Source: Paenibacillus radicis (ex Xue et al. 2023)
Lineage (GTDB): Bacteria > Bacillota > Bacilli > Paenibacillales > NBRC-103111
NCBI RefSeq assembly: GCF_024722015.1
Contig: NZ_JANQBD010000045.1
Coordinates: 1-43,277 of the forward strand
Reading direction: 5' to 3'
DNA length: 43,277 nt
In this document: one piece after another, positions 27,704 through 36,841 of the stretch
Layout of the letters: each line of letters begins with the position of its first letter
How positions within the stretch are numbered: the first letter of the stretch is position 1
Program-made: the position numbers and the translations under genes
Notes under the pieces: generated by a model
What the model was told of the DNA's origin: nothing
Database searches by the model: none
The model's input: the letters and a program-made list of their open reading frames with translations, nothing else

Positions 27704-30700
27704 TTATTCCGTTTTTCCAATAAAGAAGGTTGCATACTCACGTTCACGTTCCTGGTTTCTTACAATCAGCGTATACCAGCCAACCTGTGGGAAAGTGACT
27801 TCATAATGGCCGTTCAGCAGTTCCTTGTAGGAAACTTTGCTTGCCAAATATTTCATTTGTCCTTCGCGATATAAGCCAGGCTGGTACAGCAGATCGAAGG
27901 TTCCCCATTCATTGACCCGCTCCTGACCGTTAACCTCCATCAAATTGTATCTTGAAATGCCAAAGGTCAGCTTATTGGTGTTAAATAGTGCCGTCTCTCC
28001 GCTGGAGCTGGAAATGAGGATGTCATTAGCAAAGATCAGCATGCCATCCGAACCGACAACGACTACATCCTGGTAGGCGACTGTTGTATTGCCAACCTGA
28101 TCCTTCGCTGTATAAGTGACCCGTTGGCGTCCAAGCTTCGTTAGATCCAATCCGCTGATCGCAACATTAATCTGATCCGGTTGGGAGATATTATCACTTA
28201 CTGTGAACCCGCCCAAATCTACCCGGAAATCAAAGTTGGATTTGTTTTGTGCAACAGCCACGGTAGCCATTTTCAGCTGGAGTTCAGGTGCTTTGTTATC
28301 AAGTCCCTTGATGGTGACAGGAACTTTATTGACATTCCCTAATGCGTCCACTAACCCGATAAGCGTTGAGCCTTGTGCCGAATAAATTTTGGACACAGTA
28401 AACTTCCCATCCTGACCACTTATCTGATTCGTATAATTGTCCAAATCCGGAACAACACCCATAAACAATTTATTCGGTGCATCCATATGCCCGCTCAGTG
28501 TCACTTTCACATTGCCCTTCGCATAAGGCTGACCGTTGATATTCACCAGCTTGTCTGCCGGCAGTTCGTTACCCGCATCGTCCACGAACGTATAGATGAT
28601 TTGATCCACTTTCGGAACGGCTGAGACGATATTGTTTACTTCTTCTTTGATCGTCGTCATATTGCCGTAATCATCGTACACCGTAAAGGAGGCCACACCA
28701 TTTTGCTGCAACGAAACTACTCTTTTTCCATCCGGCACTCTAAAGGCTGGGGAACTAGAATTTACGTTCTGCACTTCAAGAGTCACACCTGAGGCTAGAA
28801 GGACATTCCCGTTTCCATCCTTGATCGTTTTAAAAGTCTGGCTTCCATTTTCTCCATATGCATAGGAGCGTACAACCTTGACCTGCGGTCCTTCCTTGTA
28901 AATATTGTCAACTGTGACTGGTGCTTTGGCCGTATTGCCCGCTTCATCCATAAACTCAAACTCAAACGACCCGTTTTCTGTGAAGGTGTGAACAGCTTTA
29001 CCATCATTATTCGTAATCAGGATAGGCTCTGAAGCATCGAGCTTTACCGAAACGTTGCCGTTAGTCTTGGCTGTGATTAATTTGGTAATGCTGCCAACAG
29101 GCGCTTCCCCATCCACATTGCTGACTACAACATATAGCGTATCTTTTCTGCTGGCGTCAGATGTATCTGTAAGGTCAAAGGAATAGTAGCCATTAGTCTT
29201 AACGTTGAATTTATTGCTTGTACGAACCGGAACGGATGGATTCACAGCCGAGGCCACTACTTTAATCCCGAGTGGAGCCGCGATGTCAATATCTACCCCT
29301 TTGGTCGGGTTTACCGGTGTTAAAGTGCTTTGAGTTGCCAAGGCATATATAGGCTCTGCGGCTTGAACCGAACCGCTCGTTAAATCTATTTCCTTTCCAA
29401 TTGCTCCGCCAGGTGTTTTATACTTCACCTTAATATGGAGATCCGTTACCTTATTCGTAGGTACCTTAATTGAGACAAAGTTCGTATAAGGGCGCCATTT
29501 CAACCATCTTTGACCACCATCCGGAGATACGGAATATTCATAGCCGCTTTTATCCAATGTGTCGAGACTCAGCTTCACAATAGCGGTATATCCATCTTCA
29601 TTGTCTCCATACACATAGATCAAATCAGACTTCCCTTCAGCTGGCGGCACTTCCACTCCTCCGTTCTTGGAAACCTTGAAGAACCCGGATGTGCCTGTTA
29701 TTATGCTGTTTCCAGCAATGTCTCTAGCCCAAACATATAATTGGAAATCTTTAGTTTCCCCGACTGCCAAAGTTGAATTAGTAATTTCGGTTTCACCTGT
29801 AGCGGGCAAATCCGTCCATTTGTCTGGGTCCTCTGAAGGAGGTGCTTCTCCATTCTTAACCCACTTGTATTTCTTAAGAGTCACGTTTTTGCTGACGGCA
29901 TCTTCAACACTTACGATTACCTTATGAGAAGAGAGTGGATAAGCAACTCCATTCGTGCTGAAAGTAACCTTGGGTGGAGTATTATCGAAGTAATACTTCT
30001 TATAGAAGTAATTTTCACGACCATCGGCTTCCCTCACCTTAATATGAATGTACTGCTCACCTTCCATTTTCACATCTGCCGGGACAACGTAGGTCCGGTT
30101 TCCATTAGCCTCAGAATATGTAGTAAAGTCCGTACTCTTAGCTGGGCGTAATGTGCTGTCGTTGAAAGCATAACTAACAGTCGGCACACCAGCCATGAGG
30201 CTGGAATAAGTGGAGTAAGTTACTGAACTAACGGAATTTGACTGCGACCCATAGGTCGAATTAGAAACGGAATTTCCGTAGCTTGCTCCTGTAACACTCT
30301 GTGTGGATCCGAGACCGCTGATGTGGAATTCAATATCATGACTTTTAACATAGTTTGGATTAGCTTCAGGTGAAAAACTTACAGGGATACGAACATTAGA
30401 GTTGATGGTTACAGCATTAGCGGATTTGGTAACCCGTTCATTGCCTGCTAAGTCCTCGGATTTGATATATAACGAGTACTTTCCATCTTCAATTACCTCA
30501 TTCAAGGTAGAAAGTACCTGTCCTGCTGCCGACGCTATGGAATTCCATTGCTCAGTCGGTTCCTGACCTTCCTTAATCCATTGATAAAAGCTTCTCTTAA
30601 CTCCGCTTTGATCGTCTGAGATGGTTACCTGCACCTTAACATCAGCCGTGTTGTCACCAACAGCCGGATCTATGGTAATCTTTGGAGCTTTATTGTCCAG

Positions 30701-33010
30701 CTTGATCATTGCCACATTATAGGACCAGTTTGAATCTTCTTTTTTGTAATCAGTAAGCGGCCAAACATCTAATTCGCCATATTGCCCGACTTTTGCAAGT
30801 GCTTTATTGTCCGCATAAAACACTTTCTCCGCTTCAGAGCCTGCTGCCTCGGCTTTCCAAGCCTCATATTCATTCGGGTGGCTCTGTACATAGCTCTTCT
30901 TCTTATCATATTGCATCAGTTCTCTTGCCGAATCCCAAGTCATATCAGCTGTCCAGCTGTGTAAATACCATAAACCGCTGTTCTCTTCCGTTAAAGCCTC
31001 AGCCGGAGGGGCAATCATGTTGGTTTTGTTATTCACAACACTAAAATTAAATTTTGCAAATTCATCACCAGGGTATAGTTCCTCTCTTGGCTGTTTCCCC
31101 GCGAGAGTGTACCTTTTTACCGCTGCAAAATTATCGCCGCTTTTCGAAGCAAAGGGATCTGCTGGGCTTTGACTCCAGAAGTAGTAGACTAGACCTACAG
31201 ATGGAGAAGCAGGCCCCGTCATATTGGAAGGACGATAGATGCCATTGCTCGGCTTTTCCTTGCCGCGTTCGCTAACATTCGGATCTAAGAAAGGTATAAG
31301 TAAGGGCGGATCATTGGCGTCTATAGTGACCTTTTCGAACTTTAAGAATTTCTGCTCGCCCTGTCCGTTCCATGATTCATAATGGAAGGAAATGTCCGGT
31401 TTCGTATTGTCTATGGAAAGCTTGGCCTCATCAATTTTGGAATTGACATTAGATCGGTCTCCATCCTCATGGATGCCATAATAATTGGCTGGTTGAATCA
31501 GCATATTGCCCGCGTAGTCTTGAATGACGTTCGTGTCAGTTAAATCTGGCTTGTCATTATGCGATAAAGCGATGACCTTCAACAGCGGGGTCTCAACCTT
31601 AAGTCCTGTGGGAATCTTGGTTCTGAACGTCCAATTAGCTGTTCCTTGTCCAGATACATAATAGGCTTTCTCGCCATTGTTGAGATAAAGGAACGTTTCC
31701 TCAACCTTCCAGCCAGTTTTCACCACAGCCTCTTCGGTTAGTTGGAGCGTGAAATCAAAGGTATCATCCTTGTTCAACGTCACCCCAGTGAGAATTTCCG
31801 GCTGAATCCCGTTGCCGACCTTCGTATACTTAGGTGCAACCGCATCTATAATGACACGATACCCCTCATGATTGAAGTCAAAAGGATCAACTGTTTTACT
31901 TCTCAAATAACTATTGCTAGAGCTATTTGCTTTGTTGATTAATTCAATGACAGCTGCATTACCAGCTTCATCCGTTAAATCCGCCGATCTCAATTTCTCC
32001 TCCAGGGTCATATCGATAGGAGCTACACCAGAGGTAGTTCCTGTCATTTTTGGCTCAAGGGGAAGATTCCCGCTATGGTGATACTTTGATCCTGTGTAGC
32101 GGTAAACAATGCTTGGATGAAGCGTTCCTAAATTTGCTGTCGTATAGGTTTCATTCTTCAAATATTGCTGCTCGCCAGCAGTAGGCAAGCCTGTCCCGTC
32201 TGGATTGACAAACAACGGATGACGCAGAAAATAATCAGCATTGCCTGCAACCAATGTCGTTGGTTTGACCGGCTCGCTGAACTCATAGGCAAAGGTAATG
32301 TTCTCATTTTGTTTCACATACAATTCTTTCTGATTGATTTTCGTATTGTCTCTCTCGGCCCCGTTACCCGTAAACGTGTAGCCAGTCAGCCTCGGACGGG
32401 TTTTATCCTGAAACTTGATATACATTCCAACTGCTCCAGCACCTTGTCCTTCAACACTAGCTCCTACCTTAATAACAGATGTAGGTGTTATTATACGTTT
32501 CATGCTTTTCGCGGATGTGGTCCCTTGATGCGAGCTATCAGATAATTTCACACCATCAATCTCTATAGTTGCTGATGTAACTCGTGTCTTACACCAAAAG
32601 AGAACACAATCAAATTCGTTGTAAAGTAGCCTATTCCAACCTACAACTGCTTCCGCATGTTCACTCTGGGCTAGGGCCAGCAGGGTTGGATTGTCTTGGA
32701 CTCTGATTGTAAGATCGACTCCAGCTCCGTCGTCACCATTAGGATATACGCCACCATCAGCCCAATCGATAGTTCCGGAAGAGCTTATTTTCGTAAATCC
32801 AGCCGTCCCGATATTAAAATTTAGAAATGCATTGTCTGCATCATACGACAAATTTCCAAGTCTTGTACCGGCACCGAAGCGTACTTCCTTATCCTCACCT
32901 ACTGTTGCCGCCTTCGCCTCGCCCGCAAACCAATTAGGCTGCAGCGAAAAAAGCAGACTGAGCGTAAGAGCTATTGCGATCCACTTGTTGATGAACTTGC
33001 CTTTAAACAT
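27704..33010 (-). CDS. Giant secreted Ig-like protein without visible wall anchor
   Basis: A 1768-aa exported protein and the first gene of the block. The signal peptide is about residues 1-34 (WIAIALTLSLLFSLQPNWFAGEAKA). The chain is built of Ig-like beta modules: several segments carry DNTKPDI, DNKAPKI or DNTPPKV linkers and a DDQSGVKRSFYQWIKEG-type motif repeated as KKYKWVKNGEAP. A Ser/Tyr/Asn-rich patch lies near residues 903-938 (SYGNSVSNSTYGSQSNSV). The C-terminus (VGWYTLIVRNQEREREYAT) holds no SLH, LPXTG or hydrophobic tail. It may therefore be released or held by its SLH-bearing neighbours. The ATG is well placed behind AAGGAGG (8 bases). Binding target unknown. Confidence 0.85.
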   Translation of the reverse strand: MFKGKFINKWIAIALTLSLLFSLQPNWFAGEAKAATVGEDKEVRFGAGTRLGNLSYDADNAFLNFNIGTAGFTKISSSGTIDWADGGVYPNGDDGAGVDLTIRVQDNPTLLALAQSEHAEAVVGWNRLLYNEFDCVLFWCKTRVTSATIEIDGVKLSDSSHQGTTSAKSMKRIITPTSVIKVGASVEGQGAGAVGMYIKFQDKTRPRLTGYTFTGNGAERDNTKINQKELYVKQNENITFAYEFSEPVKPTTLVAGNADYFLRHPLFVNPDGTGLPTAGEQQYLKNETYTTANLGTLHPSIVYRYTGSKYHHSGNLPLEPKMTGTTSGVAPIDMTLEEKLRSADLTDEAGNAAVIELINKANSSSNSYLRSKTVDPFDFNHEGYRVIIDAVAPKYTKVGNGIQPEILTGVTLNKDDTFDFTLQLTEEAVVKTGWKVEETFLYLNNGEKAYYVSGQGTANWTFRTKIPTGLKVETPLLKVIALSHNDKPDLTDTNVIQDYAGNMLIQPANYYGIHEDGDRSNVNSKIDEAKLSIDNTKPDISFHYESWNGQGEQKFLKFEKVTIDANDPPLLIPFLDPNVSERGKEKPSNGIYRPSNMTGPASPSVGLVYYFWSQSPADPFASKSGDNFAAVKRYTLAGKQPREELYPGDEFAKFNFSVVNNKTNMIAPPAEALTEENSGLWYLHSWTADMTWDSARELMQYDKKKSYVQSHPNEYEAWKAEAAGSEAEKVFYADNKALAKVGQYGELDVWPLTDYKKEDSNWSYNVAMIKLDNKAPKITIDPAVGDNTADVKVQVTISDDQSGVKRSFYQWIKEGQEPTEQWNSIASAAGQVLSTLNEVIEDGKYSLYIKSEDLAGNERVTKSANAVTINSNVRIPVSFSPEANPNYVKSHDIEFHISGLGSTQSVTGASYGNSVSNSTYGSQSNSVSSVTYSTYSSLMAGVPTVSYAFNDSTLRPAKSTDFTTYSEANGNRTYVVPADVKMEGEQYIHIKVREADGRENYFYKKYYFDNTPPKVTFSTNGVAYPLSSHKVIVSVEDAVSKNVTLKKYKWVKNGEAPPSEDPDKWTDLPATGETEITNSTLAVGETKDFQLYVWARDIAGNSIITGTSGFFKVSKNGGVEVPPAEGKSDLIYVYGDNEDGYTAIVKLSLDTLDKSGYEYSVSPDGGQRWLKWRPYTNFVSIKVPTNKVTDLHIKVKYKTPGGAIGKEIDLTSGSVQAAEPIYALATQSTLTPVNPTKGVDIDIAAPLGIKVVASAVNPSVPVRTSNKFNVKTNGYYSFDLTDTSDASRKDTLYVVVSNVDGEAPVGSITKLITAKTNGNVSVKLDASEPILITNNDGKAVHTFTENGSFEFEFMDEAGNTAKAPVTVDNIYKEGPQVKVVRSYAYGENGSQTFKTIKDGNGNVLLASGVTLEVQNVNSSSPAFRVPDGKRVVSLQQNGVASFTVYDDYGNMTTIKEEVNNIVSAVPKVDQIIYTFVDDAGNELPADKLVNINGQPYAKGNVKVTLSGHMDAPNKLFMGVVPDLDNYTNQISGQDGKFTVSKIYSAQGSTLIGLVDALGNVNKVPVTIKGLDNKAPELQLKMATVAVAQNKSNFDFRVDLGGFTVSDNISQPDQINVAISGLDLTKLGRQRVTYTAKDQVGNTTVAYQDVVVVGSDGMLIFANDILISSSSGETALFNTNKLTFGISRYNLMEVNGQERVNEWGTFDLLYQPGLYREGQMKYLASKVSYKELLNGHYEVTFPQVGWYTLIVRNQEREREYATFFIGKTE

Positions 33011-33305
33011 CCATACAACCTCCTTCTAAATTTCTACAAGCTTATAGTCCTTAAGAACCATCATTAACCCCTCTCACAACTGATATTAGTTCTTTACAAC
33101 CATTATGTTTCCTATTTTAAAGTTTACCTCTCAACAAATACTAAACATTTTCGTCATTATTCTACTTTTTCTTCAATAATTCGTTTTTTTAATGAAAAGT
33201 TAACTAAATGCGGATGCTTTTTCGCAAAAATACATCATACACTCACAGCCGTTTGCCTCCCTTAGATTGTGTAAACAACGTAGGCTCCAGGTCTTCAGGC
33301 ACACA
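33011..33305 (-). promoter_or_regulatory. Upstream region of the giant-protein block
   Basis: About 300 bases of AT-rich DNA lead into the first giant gene and must hold its promoter. I see no near-consensus sigma-A pair, so the start point is uncertain; an alternative or activator-dependent promoter is possible. A 12-codon frame (33064 down to 33026, MMVLKDYKLVEI) follows AGAGGGG and stops just before the AAGGAGG of the giant gene, so it could be a leader peptide. Confidence 0.4.
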
Positions 33306-33340
33306 AATAAAAAGCACCCTCTGATTTGAAGGCACTTTTA
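33306..33340 (-). terminator. Terminator after the GPH symporter
   Basis: On the minus strand AAAGTGCC and GGTGCTTT pair (with two G-U pairs) and are followed by TTTTTATTT. It ends the glucuronide unit and separates it from the giant-protein block on the same strand. Confidence 0.65.
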
Positions 33341-33351
33341 TGGGTACAATT

Positions 33352-34758
33352 CTAAACTATTCTTTTATCGGCCAACTGATCAGCAAGTTCATTCGTACGT
33401 TGTTTAGTTAATGGATACAGAAACACTAGAATTAAAAAAATAACTCCATAAATAATCCCCGGTACCAAGGTGCCTAAAGCATAGATGCCGTCAAGCGCTC
33501 CTTGTGTCTGAACATGACGAGCCGCATCATAGCCAACCGCCGCCAATGCAACACCACCAACTCCTCCCGCGATGGCTTGTCCCACTTTACGTGAAAATGC
33601 ATAGATAGAATAAACCGTTCCGTCTTCCCTCAATCCTGTTAAATATTCATGGTAGTCGATAACATCGGTTACGAATGCCCAAACCACAATATTGAAGAAA
33701 GCATATCCAAACATGCCGACTGCTGAAACCGCAATAAATTGAGCAGCTGACAAATGCGGGAAGAAATACAACAGTATATACACAACCGCGGCGAGCGACA
33801 TTCCTACTGCAGCCGTTTCTTTTTTCCCAAATTTGGCGACCAAAGGTTTGGCTAATGGAATTGCAATAAATGCAGCAGCCACTTGAACAATGCCTACTAA
33901 GCTTAGCGCAGCTGCACTGCCAAAAAAATCTTTGAACAAATACACGTTAACAGCACCAATTAGCATCGTACACATCATAAAAATCAGAGAAGCCGAGAGG
34001 ATCGAGAGTAAAGGCTTATTTTTCAAAAATGCGCGCAACGTTGTCGTCATACTAAACTTCTTGTCTTCTTCTACATTAGCAGTAATACGTTCCGTAGATA
34101 ATTTATAACAAGCTATATAACAAGAGATGGAAAGAATTCCAAACAGAATCGAAGCCGTTAGAAAGCCGTTAGCATCAGCCTTATTGTCTTTAAATACAAG
34201 CAGCGGACCTGCCACATTAATGACTAGACTAGCTAACATAGCCCCCATCGTTCGGAAAGTAGATAATGCTGTACGCTCAACAGGATCGCTTGTAATCACT
34301 GAGGCCATAGAGCCATAAGGAATATTTACAGTACTATACAAAGTTCCCCAAACAAGATAAGTGACAAACGCATACGCCAAATAGAAACCGTCGGACATAC
34401 CCGGAATTTTCACGAACATAAGTACACCTGAAACAACAAGCGGGAAGGACATTCTATAAATCCAAGGTTTAAACTTCCCGTGCTTGCCGGGTTTTCTCGT
34501 ATCTATGAAGCGACCCCAAGTCACATCTGCAAAAGCATCCCATAATCGGGCGATTAGAAAAAGTATACCTACAGTGGCAGCACTAATATGAAATATATCT
34601 GTGTAATAGACCATTAGAAATGAACTTACCAGAATAAAAAAGAAATCGTTTCCAAAATCACCAAACATATATCCAAGCTTGTCTCTCATACCGAATTTTC
34701 TAATTTGCATAGCTGTAGCTACTGTTTCAGCAGTTTTTAGATTGGCTATATGACTCAT
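33352..34758 (-). CDS. GPH-type sugar:cation symporter (UidB/MelB-like), probable glucuronide importer
   Basis: A ~468-aa major facilitator of the glycoside-pentoside-hexuronide:cation family, with twelve predicted membrane segments. Family hallmarks are the start of the membrane part (KLGYMFGDFGNDFFFILVSS), the loop RLWDAFADVTWGRFIDTR near residues 65-85 containing the cation-linked Asp pattern, and the following FKPWI. AGGAGG ends six bases before the ATG at 34758; another ATG two codons earlier touches it and is less likely. It lies downstream of the beta-glucuronidase gene on the same strand, which points to glucuronides as substrate. That assignment is from context. Confidence 0.87.
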   Translation of the reverse strand: MSHIANLKTAETVATAMQIRKFGMRDKLGYMFGDFGNDFFFILVSSFLMVYYTDIFHISAATVGILFLIARLWDAFADVTWGRFIDTRKPGKHGKFKPWIYRMSFPLVVSGVLMFVKIPGMSDGFYLAYAFVTYLVWGTLYSTVNIPYGSMASVITSDPVERTALSTFRTMGAMLASLVINVAGPLLVFKDNKADANGFLTASILFGILSISCYIACYKLSTERITANVEEDKKFSMTTTLRAFLKNKPLLSILSASLIFMMCTMLIGAVNVYLFKDFFGSAAALSLVGIVQVAAAFIAIPLAKPLVAKFGKKETAAVGMSLAAVVYILLYFFPHLSAAQFIAVSAVGMFGYAFFNIVVWAFVTDVIDYHEYLTGLREDGTVYSIYAFSRKVGQAIAGGVGGVALAAVGYDAARHVQTQGALDGIYALGTLVPGIIYGVIFLILVFLYPLTKQRTNELADQLADKRIV

Positions 34759-34843
34759 GTGCATCCTCCTGTTGCCGCTATTGAATTGTCACTAATGAAA
34801 ATTATCGTTTGAAACATTGTAACCCTTTTCAATATACAGAGAG

Positions 34844-34872
34844 CTTAAGGACGACATCATATCGTCCCTAAG
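34844..34872 (-). other. Hairpin between beta-glucuronidase and symporter genes
   Basis: CTTAGGGACGA and TCGTCCTTAAG pair over 11 bases with one G-U pair and a 7-base loop. There is no T tract, so I read it as an intercistronic element that may lower or stabilise downstream expression rather than a full terminator. Confidence 0.5.
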
Positions 34873-34908
34873 TCTTTCCTTAAAGCAAACCTCTTTCTGC
34901 AAAATAAG

Positions 34909-36708
34909 TTACTGTTTGTACCCGAATTCTGGAATCGCAAGCCATCTTTTCCGTAATTCATGTGCTGCATATTTCGGCTTCCGGTCTCTTGTAAAAATCC
35001 CTTTCTTGTTTCCTTGAACGCGAAGCACACCTTGGCTTGTGCTGAAATCAGCAAAATTCCACACCTGCTCGCCAACAAAGTTATCGAACTCATCGAATAT
35101 CTCATGATTAGCCTTCAAATACTCGACTTGGAACTCCTCGGTAAACATAACAGGATCGACATCATGCAAGCCCGCAACCGTATCGGCTCCGTACTCCGTC
35201 ATCATGATCGGTTTGCCTGGGCATCGCTCATTCCAGCCTTTGAATTCTTCACGAAGCTTGTGCTTGGCAACCTCCCAATCCCCACCTTCGGTATACCAGC
35301 CGTAATAACGGTTTAATGCAAGCACATCGACAAGCTCCGCCACCTTGCATTTATCCGGTGTTGACCACAAATGAGTGACGATTGTAACAGGCCTTTTCTG
35401 CGGGTCCAGCTCTTTGGCCAAATCCACCAATGGTTTGAAATACTCAGCAGCGCCCTCTTCTTCGGATGCAGGTTCATTCGCTATCGACCACATGACTACG
35501 CAAGGATGATTTTTATCCCGAGCAATCAGCTCCCGAATCACTTGTTGATGCTGCTCCTGAGTTTGGAGCTCTTCCCATGTTTTGCGCCGCGGCGCCCCTC
35601 CAAACAACGTCGCCATGAAATTCAGATGCAAGCCTACTGCCGGAACTTCGTCAATTACAACAAGCCCTTCCTTATCAGCCAAGCGCATCAATTCCTCCGA
35701 ATACGGATAATGAGCTGTCCGAAATGAGTTGGCGCCAATCCATTTCATTAAGCGGAAATCGATCGAATTAGCCGCTTCATCAAAACCTCTACCATGTATC
35801 GGGGAATCTTCGTGTTTGCCGAATCCTTTGAAATAAAAGGGCTTGTTATTAATCAGAAACTTGCCATCCTTCACTTCAATGCTTCGAACTCCAAAAGGCT
35901 GCTCATAGCTGTCGATTACCTGTCCGTCCTTAACTAGTTCCACCTTAAGCGTATACAGATAAGCCTGTAGAGGCTCCCAAAGCTTAGCATCTTTTATGAA
36001 AATGGTTCCTGACTGGCCGCTTGCTTGTTCTATAATCGTATGAGATTCATCAATCACGGCAACTCTAATCTGAGCCTCACCAACCGTGTCCACTGCATAG
36101 TTAACCGCTCCTGTTGTTTCATTAAGCTCCGTAACGATACTGACGTCCTTAATGTAAGTATGCGGTGTCGTGTAGATCTTAACAGGTCTATGAATACCGG
36201 CATAGTTAAAGAAGTCAAAGTTGGGGTTGTTTCGGACTATTTTGCCTAATCCCGTAACTTCCTTTTCGCTATAATTTCCGATAGGAAGAGTGGTCTCATC
36301 TACGATATTGTTCACAGTGACGGTCAAGCGGTTTTTGCCAGTTTGCAGGTAGGCATTGATTTCCGCTTCAAACGGAGTAAAGCCTCCTTGATGTTCAAGA
36401 ATAAGCGTTCCGTTCATATAGACCTTGGCTGTATGTGTAGCCGAACCAAAGCGCAGCACTATACGTTCCGAGAGCATTAGGCTCGGTACTGTAATATCTC
36501 TCTCGTACCATACCCACCCAATATGATTTCGAATAGCTGAGCTAACTCCAACATCATTATAGGAGGCAGGTACCGGCATAGTTATTGTATCGGTAAGATA
36601 AGATTCGAACCATTTTTCTTGAAAGCCTTTGCCCTCATCCAATTTAAAATTCCAAATTCCGTTTAGATCAATAATTCCTCTTGTTTCCGTAACAATGGGA
36701 TATAACAT
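34909..36708 (-). CDS. uidA: Beta-glucuronidase (GH2)
   Basis: A 599-aa glycoside hydrolase of family 2, cytoplasmic (no signal peptide), that releases glucuronic acid from beta-glucuronides. The domain order is a jelly-roll sugar-binding domain (~1-180), an Ig-like domain (~180-275) and a TIM barrel. The acid/base Glu412 lies in MWSIANEPAS and the nucleophile Glu505 in MMTEYGAD, close to Escherichia coli Glu413 and Glu504. Near the C-terminus GNKKGIFTRDRKPK carries the N-x-K motif that contacts the glucuronate carboxylate and separates glucuronidases from other GH2 enzymes. The start ATG at 36708 has AAGGAG nine bases upstream; the frame is open nine codons further. Gene order suggests an operon with the symporter. 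Confidence 0.95.
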   Translation of the reverse strand: MLYPIVTETRGIIDLNGIWNFKLDEGKGFQEKWFESYLTDTITMPVPASYNDVGVSSAIRNHIGWVWYERDITVPSLMLSERIVLRFGSATHTAKVYMNGTLILEHQGGFTPFEAEINAYLQTGKNRLTVTVNNIVDETTLPIGNYSEKEVTGLGKIVRNNPNFDFFNYAGIHRPVKIYTTPHTYIKDVSIVTELNETTGAVNYAVDTVGEAQIRVAVIDESHTIIEQASGQSGTIFIKDAKLWEPLQAYLYTLKVELVKDGQVIDSYEQPFGVRSIEVKDGKFLINNKPFYFKGFGKHEDSPIHGRGFDEAANSIDFRLMKWIGANSFRTAHYPYSEELMRLADKEGLVVIDEVPAVGLHLNFMATLFGGAPRRKTWEELQTQEQHQQVIRELIARDKNHPCVVMWSIANEPASEEEGAAEYFKPLVDLAKELDPQKRPVTIVTHLWSTPDKCKVAELVDVLALNRYYGWYTEGGDWEVAKHKLREEFKGWNERCPGKPIMMTEYGADTVAGLHDVDPVMFTEEFQVEYLKANHEIFDEFDNFVGEQVWNFADFSTSQGVLRVQGNKKGIFTRDRKPKYAAHELRKRWLAIPEFGYKQ

Positions 36709-36738
36709 ATTCGTCTGCTCCTTTATATAAATCATATT

Positions 36739-36752
36739 TGTAAGCGTTTGTA
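36739..36752. promoter_or_regulatory. cre site (CcpA operator)
   Basis: TGTAAGCGTTTGTA matches the catabolite-response consensus TGWAARCGYTWNCW at 13 of 14 positions. It lies just downstream of a TATAAT (-10) on the minus strand at 36759-36764, so it should cover the start of uidA transcription. Glucose repression by CcpA is the expected effect. Confidence 0.75.
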
Positions 36753-36758
36753 AGATGA

Positions 36759-36764
36759 ATTATA
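36759..36764 (-). promoter_or_regulatory. Likely -10 box of uidA promoter
   Basis: A perfect TATAAT on the minus strand about 50 bases before the uidA start. No good -35 box lies 17 bases upstream, which suits a promoter that needs an activator such as the divergent AraC-type protein. Confidence 0.5.
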
Positions 36765-36806
36765 CTAAGGAAAGCGAGATATATTATAGGATGATATTTG
36801 CATTTA

Positions 36807-36812
36807 TATAAT
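36807..36812 (+). promoter_or_regulatory. Possible -10 box of the divergent regulator
   Basis: TATAAT on the plus strand lies about 20-30 bases before the regulator start. A -35 box is not clear. Confidence 0.35.
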
Positions 36813-36841
36813 GATTTTAACTTGATTAAGGAATGATTGAA

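Noticed and set aside
10612..33010. CRISPR-like or DNA-level tandem repeats inside the giant genes
   Set aside because: The repetition is at protein-motif level with diverged codons; no regular repeat-spacer pattern exists.
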